NCBI GenBank assembly: GCA_026075535.2
Contig: AP026545.1
Coordinates: 2,728,001-2,792,000 of the forward strand
Direction of reading: 5' to 3'
Length of the DNA stretch: 64,000 nucleotides
Origin: Tricholoma matsutake
Lineage: Eukaryota; Basidiomycota; Agaricomycetes; Agaricales; Tricholomataceae
Within the stretch, counting starts at the first letter, position 1, and each line of letters starts with the position of its first letter. The notes below the pieces were generated by a model that ran no database searches, was not told where the DNA came from, and saw nothing but the letters and a program-made list of their open reading frames with translations. Positions 11,049 to 21,564 of this stretch are shown in pieces. The translations under genes were made by a program, and so were the position numbers.

Positions 11049-11838
11049 GTGTTGTGAAAGCAAAGCAGATGACTGGAGTATGGAAATGATGTAGTGTGGT
11101 ATGTAATTCCTGGAATTCTGTATATGCCATTTGCAGATTGTATTTACTAATAAACCTTGATAGCTTGCTGATGGCAGGATGGATGTGTTCAGGGCACATG
11201 GTTTCAATAAACATGTTGTGGCCTTGGCTAGAGAGAATGAGGCCCATTCAGATGATGAGTTGGCCAAAGGGAATGCTTAGTCAGTTGATGCAGTGTACCA
11301 CATCAAGGAGAAGGAGGGACGTTCAACAAAAGTTACTGCATTCTTTAGAATGGCTGATCAAGAGTGCAAGCGGATGAATAGAAGCAAAAGAAGACACCTT
11401 AAGTTGGCCAGTCTTTGTTTTTCTTTTTACATTTGACTGATCCTATTTATCTGTAGACTGGAGCAGCGCCATGAAGACCCCCCCATGCCAAAGTTATCTG
11501 AGCTCACTGCTCTCCCAAAGAAAGTCCTGATTGATTGGTTTGATCCTATCTATTGGAACAATCTTTCTATCCATGAGCATGCCCAATATGTCAAGAATGG
11601 TACTTATGTTGCTCTGCCACCTGCAGAGCTCTGTGCCAGCTGGGATGAGTGTGAGAAATGGAAGAGTATGCCAGAGAAGGAGTTTATGGCCAAATATGGT
11701 GATGAAGTGCATGCAGAATACAAGCTACCTATGCCAGACGAATTGGAATGACTTGAGCAACAGGATGATGAGGATGATGAAGATGAGCCAGATGTATCAG
11801 GTGAGGGGTCGGGAGATGAGGGCTCAGGTGATGAATGA
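11049..11838 (+). pseudogene. 3' half of the multicopy-type hypothetical gene split by B1
   Basis: Continues the gene broken at 5021. Readable blocks: RENEAHSDDELAKGNA, then after TAG the block VYHIKEKEGRSTKVTAFF, then an intron at about 11418-11454 (GTCTTTG...CTGTAG), then an exon with LTALPKKVLIDWFDPIYWN and a proline-containing stretch up to 11750. A TGA (TGG in a healthy copy, by context) precedes an acidic tail EQQDDEDDEDEPD that stops at 11836-11838. Upstream frames are scrambled by shifts. Same family as the 5' half; function unknown. Confidence 0.6.
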
Positions 11839-12459
11839 GATATGGGTGTTGTTTAATACATATTCTGGTTAATGGTGGTAATTGATTTACTTCCCTCTTT
11901 ATATTCATGCTTGCCAAGTCACTTAATGTATTTCAAGTTAATACCATCTTTTCTATTTATCCAAAGCTATTGTTACAATCTGAGACACATGAGAGACAGA
12001 TGTAGGGCAAAATGGATGTGGGGAAAATCTACAACCTGATGAAAGACAACTGTTGTGATCTGAGACAGGATGTAGGCTAAGGCAGATAAAGGGAAAATCT
12101 ATGACCTGACAAAAGACAACCGCACGAGTAGAGCACAATATGCACACAGAGCAAGTGAGCCATGCGGCAACATACAAGGGGGGAACAGACTTGGCTTCAG
12201 TGAGCTGTGCCTCCCTGTGCTTATGTGTGTCCACAACTTCAAGGGGTGTTGTGCATGAGATGAGCAAGCCAAGAACTGATGCATGGGATTACGAGTTGCA
12301 ATTTGGTGTTAATCAAGTGCGATTATCAGACTAAGCTATTACAAACAATACTATAGACTTAAATATGCAGAAACAGAACATAGGTAGTATGCTAAAGATA
12401 GTGCAGAACAGAATAAGGAAGTAGAAGTGGAACAAGATTTCAAGTTGGAAAGAAGTCAG
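11839..12459. other. Gene-free stretch with an ~80-bp tandem duplication
   Basis: No convincing coding sequence. At about 11970-12045 and 12052-12122 two diverged units share CTGAGACA, GATGTAGG, GGGAAAATCTA and ACCTGA.AAAAGACAAC. They read as an old direct duplication. The open frames here are not supported by any recognisable motif. Confidence 0.45.
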
Positions 12460-13805
12460 AACAGGAAAATGAAGCATAGAATGAAGGCATAATTGTGGTT
12501 ATAACAGCTATTTACACATTGCCAGGGATGCAAAATTATCAGTGCCCTCTGTTGGGAGCCCAACATACAACCAGGACCTTCCTGCCAATACCATAAGTGC
12601 CTGCTGGCCACTGGACAGTTGTGACATGAGTGATAATATGGACAGCTCAATAGGTTGTTAGAGGGGAGTGCATCAACAATTCATACCATAAATCCAGGGC
12701 CTCTCCTCTTGCATAGATAGTGATTGATGTGAGCAGACTCTTATAAAGGTGTGCATTATTCCCTCCAGCAGAAGTCTCCAAATGTTTTGAATGAATCCTG
12801 TATCATGAGCCTGTGTCAATGGATTGTAGAACTTTATAGCACTGTTTCCTTTATGTGACTTTTCACAACTGAATGTGCACTCATCATGGTGCACCTGCAA
12901 AAGATGCTGGGCTTGTGGAGGGAGAATAATGGCATTTGGCAGATGGGGAAGATCAGAGTAAGCTTGGTATGGTCTTCCTGTCTGGTGAAGATAATTAGAG
13001 CAGATTGTTATAATCTACTTCAAGAAGGCAAGGTGCCTTAGCTAGAATATTTGCCACTTCTGCAGGCTGGAGAGGTACTGGATGGTCATCCATGGCCATG
13101 TCTGCTGGCTCAAGAATATCACATAATTCTTTTAAATGATCTTTACTGTGCAGTAAAGCATCTACATGCTACACATACTTGACGACTCATCTGATGAAGC
13201 ATTGTAAGATCTAAATCACCTGATTTTGGTATTAGCTATCAATTGTTGAGCAAAATAATTGAAACACATACGGAGATGATAATTGGTGTTCATTTTTTGC
13301 AACTTTCCATTCATTTGTTCACCTGGAAACTCACTAAAAGAAGCCAAAGGACCCCAATATTTGAGAAGAGCACCATTATGCATTGCATAATAATGGTTTG
13401 GCTTGGATGGACAATGTGGAAAAAGTTGTTGAATAGCAGTTCAATATTGAATATAATGCTGAGTATAGGCATCAGCATCAGCATTGGAGGTTTGATATGC
13501 AGCTACAATATTTGTTGCTGCAACAACATGATAGAAGCAGTAGAAGTGCTGGTGGTGGAAATTTGTGGCAGTAGTCATGTACCAGAATTCAGGAATAATG
13601 AGGGGAAAGATACATGTGAACAGGGTGAGATATTCCTGAGCTTTGAGCTTGCCATAGCTTGGTTCATCAAGATTGGTTGGTGGTCTTTGTATCCATGTTG
13701 GAAGAGTGATATCATGAATGCAATTTCTTATTGCTTGTAGCTCAGTTTCTGTGAAGCTAAAAGGCAAAGGGTCAACAAGAATATAGTTATCATCATCATC
13801 ATCAT
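12460..13805 (-). pseudogene. 3' half of a transposase-like gene, split by a hAT-like MITE and C1
   Basis: Read on the minus strand it begins inside an Asp repeat at 13805 and continues DNYILVDPLPFSFTETELQ, PTWIQRPPTNLDEPSYGKLK, EYLTLF..., IPEFWYM, then after a stop at 13441 YWGPLASFSEFPGEQMNGKLQ, and a C-terminal block with HDECTFSCEKSHKGNSAIKF near 12860. It joins the 5' half at 22602. From memory this is the C-terminal part of a transposase type common in Agaricomycetes (Tnp2/CACTA-like or KDZ-like; I cannot decide between them). Several stops show it is dead. The downstream boundary is approximate. Confidence 0.65.
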
Positions 13806-14027
13806 CAGGGCATGGCACGGGTATGGGTAACACTGTGTGTTTCCAGTCACAGGTATGCATGGGTATGGGTACAGGTATGGGATTGCCATACCCGGGCAAC
13901 ACCATACCCTTTTCCATGGTGTTACGGGTATGTCCAGGTATGCTGGTACCCGGATTTTGGTCAGGTGAGTGATCATCTGTGTTGAGATTTTGACTTTTTA
14001 ATGATATATCACAGGAAAAACCCCTGT
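13806..14027. mobile_element. hAT-like MITE, left part (split by C1)
   Basis: Left terminus CAGGGCATGGCAC at 13806, preceded by ATCATCAT (13798-13805). With the right part (22315-22601, ending GTGCCATGCCCTA and followed by ATCATCAT at 22602-22609) it makes a 509-bp element with an 8-bp target duplication and inverted ends of the form YAGGG, both hAT features. Subterminal GGGTATGGG and CATACCC runs repeat in both orientations. No coding capacity, so non-autonomous. Confidence 0.8.
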
Positions 14028-14786
14028 TGTTAAGGGCAAAGCCTCAACCACTCGATCTAGTCGATGTCGTTCAACGAGGTGCTTCCTCGATGAGTCATTC
14101 AGCACTAGTCTTACTCGGAGCATCCAACATAAGATAGGTAGTGCACTCTAGCAGGGCTTCTGCGTAGAGTCATTCAGGTTCACGCACTAAGGGGCTTCCT
14201 TAGTGGTTTCGAGTAAGTTCATGAGTTGCAAGTAAAGGCTGTAGAATGCCTAGATCTAAACTAAGGACATCCCTACTACAAGTCGCAGTACTTATACTAG
14301 TAGGAAGGTCCTTATCATCCAATCGGAAAGGTAGATGTGTATCAGGTATGAATAGAAACAATAAGCCTCATGCCTTGCATGAGGCGTCCGATGTCACAGA
14401 GTGCTGCGGTGCAGCATGTCAGGAAGCAATAAGAGATAAGCCTCATGCCTAGCATGAGGCGTCCAATGTCATGGATCCAATGTCAAGGATCCAATGTCAA
14501 GGACATGCTGCACCGCAGCATGTCGATCGTGAGAGTCCGACGTCACGGACCTCATGTCAAGAAGCTGTCGTATCACAGCATGTGTGGGAGTGGGTTTGGG
14601 TGCATGGAGTCACCATGCGTCAAGGGTGCCTTCCACGGGAAGGGGATCAAATGCATGCAGTCGGCATGCGTCGTGTGTGTATCTGATGTCAAGGACATGC
14701 CCTAGGCATGAATCAAGGGGTGTCTCCTGTCTGGAGGAGATCATCGGGTGCATCGGGTTCCATGAGTTACAGGGAAAATTGTAACA
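14028..14786 (-). repeat. 3' LTR of C1
   Basis: 759 bp, the same length as the C2 3' LTR (29869-30627). Contains a run of hairpins: CCTCATGCCTTGCATGAGG, CCTCATGCCTAGCATGAGG and CATGCTGC...GCAGCATG between about 14365 and 14525, plus two ATCCAATGTCAAGG units. Confidence 0.92.
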
Positions 14787-15155
14787 TTACCCCCTCGCTA
14801 TGGTCGAAAGTTCCACACTTCGACCTAAATCTTCATCTCTCCTTCGTGGTCTGATCGGGCGTGGTCTGGTTATGTGGGTATGTCGGGGTCGAGGGGTACG
14901 ATGGAGGAATAATTCATGTCTGAACTCGGACCATGATCGGGTTCTTCTGGTTCGTGCTGCCCTAGGTAGTGGTGTCAAGGAGTCGGTAGTATTGTTGAAA
15001 GGGGGGCGTTGCAGGATGGCAAATTCAATGTCTGTGATCGGGGGTTCGGGTTCTGTTCGGAAGATGGTGTAGAGGCAAAATGCAAAGGTTAGGGCTGCCG
15101 CTGCAGCCAGGGTTGTGCCAACGATGATGGCGAGGATTGTAATCCCTGTGAGCAT
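14787..15155 (-). CDS. C1 ORF4: small single-pass membrane protein next to the 3' LTR
   Basis: 122 codons, no stops. Residues about 4-32 are one hydrophobic helix (ILAIIVGTTLAAAAALTFAF) followed by a hydrophilic tail that is strongly basic (RAARTRRTRS, RPRPIRPRRR), with NNTT at about 54-57. The stop codon is flush with the LTR: the last codons (ARG-stop) are made of the purine tract GCGAGGGGGTAA. The C2 copy has the same length and about a dozen changes. Position matches env in retroviruses and errantiviruses, but there is no envelope-like length, cleavage site or fusion region. Function unknown. Confidence 0.7.
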   Translation of the reverse strand: MLTGITILAIIVGTTLAAAAALTFAFCLYTIFRTEPEPPITDIEFAILQRPPFNNTTDSLTPLPRAARTRRTRSWSEFRHELFLHRTPRPRHTHITRPRPIRPRRRDEDLGRSVELSTIARG

Positions 15156-15194
15156 GGGTCTGTCTTGTCATGCCATCGTCTTGAGCTCTGCCTT

Positions 15195-15919
15195 TTAAAT
15201 CCTTCCATATGGTTCTCATGTCATGTTTCCCATTGCGTCATCATCAAAATCATGGTATCCGGAGTTAAAGAAGAGCTGCTGTCTCTGCTCGGCTTCTCTT
15301 TGATTGGTCTCTCGATCTTTCTGAGGTTTCTCCGGGCAATTCATCCTGTAGTGTCTGGGGCCTCGCTGTTTGCAATACCTGCAAATGTATCATTGGCAAA
15401 TCAGGCTGAAGTGGCCTATCTGTTGGCAGATGAAACATCTAGCAGTCTCATGTGTGGGGGAGACCAAGGCGGTTGGGTGGTCTTCGGTTCGGGTTTGGGG
15501 GTGGTCAGATCAATTATTTTGGGTGCCCTAGGCACAATCTTCGGGTTCTTCATAGAACAGGAGGAGCCTCCAGAGGGAGCTCGTCATTTGTCTCTGTTGC
15601 TCTGCTCGCTGAATGGTGAGAGCGAGGTCGGTGGTCGTCTGTGTTGACCTAAAGGGGTGTGAGGTCTCTCCTCAGCTGTTCTCAGTCTGTCTGACCATGG
15701 TGCAATCATTTCCTGGATCGCCTGCTCGATCCCTAGGGCGTCTGCATCGTTCATTGCTTCTTCTAGATTTCATTCCATCTGTTCAATAGTGCTCGCATAG
15801 TAGAGGCACATCCTGGCTAGATGGTATTTTGGTGGATCGTGGGTGAGGTGAATGCGAAGGGCGTCAGCATTCAATCAGTTTCATAGGTATTCTCAGGTAA
15901 ATCGTCGTTCGACAGGCAT
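15195..15919 (-). pseudogene. C1 ORF3: zinc-knuckle protein, interrupted
   Basis: Homologue of the C2 ORF at 31036-31761. Starts at ATG 15917-15919 (MPVERRFT) and has stops early, including the TGA shared with C2 at codon 15 and a TGA where C2 has CGA (in QMERNLEEA). The two Cys-His motifs and the acidic DLT motif can still be recognised in pieces. Same strand as pol and directly after the chromodomain. Confidence 0.6.
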
Positions 15920-15965
15920 ATTGGGGAGTGTCATTGTGGAAAGAGAGGGGGTTTTTGGGTTTCCA

Positions 15966-18900
15966 TCAGAGGTGGTACCTCTTCTTATATGCCGTCAGGA
16001 TCTCGGGGGCATTCTTTAGGTTTGATTTGGGTTCCCATGTGTTTTTGGATGTCGGGTAGCCAACCCATTTCACGAGGTAACGGCATGTCTTGCCGTGCTT
16101 CTTGTGTGCGATGATCGCTTCCACCTTGTATTTGTTTTCTCCTTCCACGAGGTCGGGTGGTGGAGTCAGGAAGTTTCATCCATGAGTGTCGTTCTCATGG
16201 TATCGCGTGAGTAAAGCCGCATGGAATACCGGGTGGATCTTCCATCCCGGTGGCAGTTTCAATTGGTATGTCGTTCTCGACAAGGCATCTTCAATCACAA
16301 AGGGCCCTTCTCATTTTGGCGCCAGTTTTCTCATTGGGTAGCCAATCTTCAGGTTCTTGGAGTCAAGCCATACTTGTTCTCCAACCTTGAACGGTTTGTA
16401 TCGCCCTTTTGTTCGGGCAGCCATAGCCTGTCTGGCTAGTTCATGTGCAGCAAGAGCTTCCCTTCTCGCAGAGAGAAGTTCTTGGATTCTCTGTTCGGTG
16501 GCCGGCATGTTCATCTTTTCGTATGGGGTGGGGATAGCGCGTGGTTGATATCCCATCATCAAGTAAAACGGCGAATGTTTTACTGTGGAGTGCGTCTTCT
16601 GATTATGCGCAAATTCTGCCATTGGGAGATAACACTCCCAATCTTCTGGTTTGTTCGAACAGAACATGCAGAGGTAAACCTCTAGTTCTTGGTTTACTCG
16701 CTCCGTTTCTCCGTCGGTCTGGGGGTGATAGGCGGTGCTCATGGATAGCTTGATTCCGAGCAGTCGTCCGAGTTCTTGGAAGAGTTTGGATGCAAATTGA
16801 GGGTCTCTGTCTGAGATGATTCTTCCGGGGAGTCCAAATCTTGTGTACACATGGCGCAGGTAGAGGTCTGCAGCGCCAAGTGCATCAATCGTTTTCGTGC
16901 AAGGGATAAAAATTACCCCCTTCGTTAGACCATGGTCTACCACGACCATGATTGAGTCAAATCCATTTATTATGGGCAGGTCTGTAATAAAATCTGTTGT
17001 TACCAGCTCAAATGGTTTGCTGGCATCGGATGAAATCGGTGTTGGTGGTGGGGTCGTCGGGTGGGTGTTGATCTTTATTTGCTGGCACTTTGCGCAGCCT
17101 TCAACATATTTCTTTATGAAGTTGGCCATTCCTGGCCACCAGTAGTCTCGTTGGATCAGTTCAATTGTTTGCCATTGTCCAGGGTGTCCTGTCGTGATGC
17201 TATCATGGTATTTCCATATGATTGCTCGGCGGAGGGTTTCATCCTGTGGCACATAGCACCTGTCTTTGAAAAAGAGCAGGCTGTCTTCGAATTTCCAGTC
17301 CTCCAATGCAGACTTGATTGGGGGAGTTCTGTTGTTCTTCAGGGCTCGTAAAGCTTCATTTATGAGGTCGTCCTTCATTATTGCTGAGACCAGGGCTCCC
17401 TGGAGCTCAGTGTCAATCGTTTTGATGAACAGTTCATAAGTGAGGATGGTCTTGTCCTCGTTATCGGTGTCTTCTTTGGCTATGTGATCTGCTCTCCTCG
17501 ATAGGGCGTCAGATTGTACCATCTGTGATCCCGGTATGTGTTGTAGCTTCAGGTCAAATTGTGACAGGTAGATGGCCCATCTAGCCTGTCGTCAGTTTAG
17601 TTTCTGTGGCTGACGGAAGTACGTCAGGTTCTTGTGATCGGACAGTACCGTCATGGGGAACGGTGTCCCCTGCAGGTAGGGTCTCCATGTCTCCAGTGCT
17701 CGGATCACTCCCAATAGTTCTTGGTCATATATCTCGTAATTTCATTCCACTTCGTTGAAAGAATGCGAGATATAGCCGCATGGGTGCCAGTCTCCATTGG
17801 CATCCTGTTGTCTGAGTACTGCACCTGTCGCAAATTTCGAGGCATCAGATTCCACCACAAATGGTTTCATTGCATCTGGCATCAGCAGTACTGGGGTTTC
17901 GTTGAACTTCCTTTTTAGCGCATCAAACGACTGCTGGCAGTCGTTCGTCCATTCGAATTTTTGGTTCTTCTTTGTTAAATCATTCAGCGGTCTAGCCAGA
18001 TCCGCGAAGTGTCCGATGAATCTTCGATAGAAGTTCCCGAATCCTAGGAAGGATCTTACGTCCTTCACTGTCCTTGGCGTGGGCCAGTCCTTGATCCCAG
18101 CCAGTTTCGTGTTGTCCATTGCAAGTTCATTGGGTCTGATGATCATGCCCAAGAACTCGACTTCCTGTACACTGAATCTGCACTTCTCTATTTTCAGGTA
18201 GAGATCGCATTGTTGTAGTCGTTCGAGGACCCTTTTGGTCCTTATCCGGTGTTCTTCTTCCGTCTTCGAGAAGATCAGGATGTCGTCCATATAGATGACG
18301 AGCCATCCTTCATCTAGCATATCTCAGAAGAGATCGTTCATCATCACCTGGAATGTTGCCGGTGAGTTGCACAGCCCAAAGAACATCACCATTGGCTTGA
18401 ATAGCGCTTGGTTAGTCTTGAATGCTGCCTTCCACTCGTCTCCTTTCTTTATCCATACGTTATGATATCCCCATCGAATATCAAGTTTCTTGAAAAATCT
18501 TGCTCCCTTCAGCTTGTCCAAGAGGTCTCTGATCAGTGGCAGGGGGTAGTTGTTCCGGATCGTTCCTTCATTCAGATAGCAATAGTCTTGGCAAGGTTGT
18601 AGAGTGTCGGAGTCCTTCTTCGACATGAAGAAGACTGGGGATGCCATGGGTGATTTCGATGGTCAGATGTATCCTTTCTCCAGGTTTTCATCAAGAAACT
18701 CATTGAGTTTCTCTTGTTCTTTCGGTGTCAATGGGTAGACTTTGCAATCTTTTGGTACAAAGCCTTCCTTCAAGTCAATTGCATGATCCCACGGTCTTGA
18801 TTCCAGGAATCATTCAGATGCGGCCTTTTTGAATACCTGTCTGTATTTCTGGTATTCTGGTGGCAGCAAGTTGTCCAGGGTCTGTTGGCTAGTCTCCTTT

Positions 18901-20358
18901 CCCTCCTCTTGTTCATGTGCCAGTCGTTGAGATATGGATGTCTTTGCTCTGATCCATATGTCGGAGTTGAGTAGGTATCGTGGGGAGCCCTTCCCTTTCA
19001 TGAGTCTGGGGATGGTGTTCATCTTTCGGATGTATTTGTGTGTCAGCTCCCAATGTTCTTCCATCAGGGGCAATTCTATGGCTGGTCCGAATAGGCCGAT
19101 GACTGGTTCGCCTCGTACGTATGCAATTAGTATTGAGTCATCCTCAATCATATCTCGTTCAGGGGTCGGTTCCATTGCTCATATTTCCATGCCGGTGTCT
19201 GCCAGTAGTTCTTCATCGGGTACCTCTTCGATCTTTACCTGAGGGGGGGTCTCCCTGTGCATAGGTATTTCAGCGTTGATGGTACCGTGATCTGGAGTCC
19301 TATAATTGTGGGTCGGGGTAGTCTGTTGTCGAGGGTAGTTTATTCTGTTTTGTAGTGTCATTTTCACATTCCTTTTGCCGGTGCTTCCCTCCCCTGTGGA
19401 GGTTAGCAATTCCTTCATCTTTTGCACAATTTGTTGTGCCCTGTCGCATTCTTTGTTTTTGCCTTTTTCCAGTTGTTTCTTCTTCTGGTTTTCTTGGGTC
19501 TTGGCGACAGCACGTTGTGCTGCTTCAAGGCCTCTGGCTCGTTTAGGGGTGTTGCTGCTCCTGGTCTTTGCGACAGCTATCTGGGCAGAATCCAGTTCCT
19601 TGGCTTTCTTCTCGGAAAGCCTTTCCTTCGTTTTTGCCACGGCCAATCGGGCTCGGGCAAGGCTCCTCTCTTTTTCTTCAGCAAGCCTTTCTCTCACTTT
19701 TGCCATGGCTAGTCATGCTCGGGCAAGGTTTCTCTCCTTCTCTTCGGAGAGTCTTTTTTTTTGTTTTGGCCACAATGTGTCAAATTCATGCCATTCTGTC
19801 ATTTGGTGCCTCCCTTTTGGCGTCTACCCTAGGAAGGTTTAGGGTGTTCGGGAGGGCCCGTTCAGCTCTTTTTGTCTTTTCCAAGATTTGTTTGATTTGA
19901 GCCCATCGTTCTTCATCTCGGAACTCAAAGGTTCCCTTCTTCCAATTGATGATCGGGTTTATCTCCCGCAGCCATGGCAGGCCCAGGATTACTGATTCTT
20001 TGCCTAGTCCGGCGACTAGGTATTCTATGGGGTAGCTTCTTCCGTTGATGTGGAGTCTTCCTTTCATGCATCTGGTGATCGTTCCCTGCTTGTTCAGGGT
20101 CCCGTCTACATTCATGGCCCGGATGGTGCGGCCTAAGGGATATGTTCTGATCCCTTCTCGTTTGATGAAGTTTGAGTCAATAAAGACTCCTCCTGCTCCA
20201 GAGTCGAGGAGCGCGTTTGTTGCAACATCTTTCCCGTTGTCTGACTCAGCTACCCAAATAGACAGGTGCATAGATTGTCTATTCATGGTAGCTAAGAGTA
20301 CAGACCCTAGGGAGACTACAGCAGTGACTGGCGTCGTATCAGGCCGCTGTTCTAAAAA
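15966..20358 (-). pseudogene. C1 pol: protease, coiled linker, RT, RNase H, integrase, chromodomain
   Basis: On the minus strand: protease LLDSGAGGVFIDS (about 20200) and VILGLPWL; a Lys/Glu/Ala repeat linker (19179-19790); RT with [11 protein letters not shown] (about 18290); RNase H near 17600-17750; integrase zinc domain (HDSITTGHPGQW, CAKCQQ, about 17090-17210), core with TTDFITDLP and SDRDPQFAS, one 403-codon open stretch 16311-17522; chromodomain YKVEAIIAHKKHGKTCRYLV (about 16060-16130) ending at 15966. Stops at about 18322, 18660, 18810 and 17530 among others. RT section 18038-18962 is almost identical to C2 (see findings). Confidence 0.87.
20352..20358 (-). other. C1 gag/pol junction with T5 run
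   Basis: The element strand reads GGT TTT TAG in the gag frame. Slipping back one base on TTT gives TTA GAA CAG, the start of the open pol frame. C2 has the same bases at 36195-36201. Suggests a programmed -1 shift. Confidence 0.5.
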
Positions 20359-21518
20359 CCCGATTCCTCCATGAGGTTGAGGGCTCGTTCCTTTTCTTCT
20401 TCATCTAGTTCATCCAGCATCGTGCGGATCTTCTGGTAGGTGTCCACCCCAGTCTTCTTCTGGGTGAAGCGGTTTCGGTAGGGAGGGGGCACTGACCCCA
20501 TCTGAGTGGGGTTCTTTCCATCCCTGTGGTTGGATGATCAGTGTCCCGGTTGGTGGCAGATGAAACACAATCCCTTCCGGAGGTGTTCCACGCGTTCTTG
20601 GTTCGTTAGTCGGTTGATGTCAAGAGAGGGCTGTCCTTTCTTTGTTGTTTCGTTTGTCTTCTGGTTTTGCCTGGTCTTTCCCAGGATTGCCATGGCCCAT
20701 TTCCATTGGCCTTCATATTTCAAAGCTGCCTTTATCCAGCCTTCGAGAGTGTTGGGCACTGTCTCCATTGTGTGTACCCTCTTCAGTAACTCGGGATGCA
20801 GTCCATCCATGAAGTACTCGATCATGGCTGCATCTTCGGTGATTCCTGTGCTGTCTTTCAGGATGCAGAAGTTCACCACATATTCTTTGAGGTTCCCTGA
20901 ACCTTGTTTGAGATTCTTAATCTCTGTCTTTGCCGTTCCGGCGTCATCGATCGGTGAGAAGGCCTCTAGGACCTTCTGTCGGAAGTCTGCGTATTCACCT
21001 AGTCCCTCGGACTGGTTCTGGTTGACAAATGCCTGTGCCCAGGCATCTGCTGTCCCTCCATTCATGAAGGACAGCATGAAGATAATCTTCTTGTCGTTCG
21101 TGTCATAGACCTGGTCATTGATTCGCAGGTACAGGTCTATCTCCTGCAGGAACTTGGCAGTCTTGGTCCGCTCTCCTGAGAAGTCTGTTGGTGATCAGAT
21201 TTGAATGTCCTTCACGGACGTCATCGGTGTGGTTGTGGGTTCGGACATCTCGTTGTGGAGGTTGTCGGTTTCGTCTATTAGGAAGCGGGTGGATGTTTCG
21301 GGTGGGGGTGTGTGTGGTTGTTCAAAGTCTTCGTCGGTGAGGAAATCTCCTCTTTGTCTGTCGGTTGATCCGTAGAACCAATGCTGTGCTGGGGTCGAGT
21401 AACGGACTAGTCTTCCATTGTATCGGTACCAAGATGAACCTGACTGTGGTTCCGCTTCTCTTGGTGGTCGGTCTAGGGTTTGTCTAGACCTGGGTCACTG
21501 TGGTGTGTATTGAGACAT
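20352..21518 (-). pseudogene. C1 gag
   Basis: ATG at 21516-21518 (MSQYTPQ) followed at once by TGA. Further on an open stretch 20538-21077 carries the retrotransposon Gag fold signature (NGGTADAWAQAFVNQ, DFRQKVLEAFS, YFMDGLHPELL, WIKAALKYEGQW). The zinc motif CFICHQPGH...NH ends in His instead of Cys and is followed by a stop. Gag ends ESGF-TAG at 20352, after a T5 run; pol is open in the -1 frame. Confidence 0.8.
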
Positions 21519-21550
21519 ATTGCCTACACCTAGGTAGGTGGGCTAGCAGA

Positions 21551-21562
21551 TAGTTTAGATCT
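21551..21562 (-). promoter_or_regulatory. C1 candidate self-priming site
   Basis: Element strand AGATCTAAACTA begins 2 nt after the 5' LTR. The complementary 12-mer TAGTTTAGATCT is inside the LTR (plus-strand positions 21789-21800). C2 keeps both (37394-37405 and 37632-37643). No TGG tRNA site is present. Confidence 0.6.
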
Positions 21563-21564
21563 TA

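Noticed and set aside
14787..15155. Calling ORF4 a retroviral-type envelope
   Set aside because: Position fits but it is only 122 codons with no cleavage site, fusion region or second membrane anchor.
15165..15647. 160-codon plus-strand frame over C1 ORF3
   Set aside because: Shadow of the minus-strand zinc-knuckle gene; C2 shows that the minus strand carries the conserved motifs.
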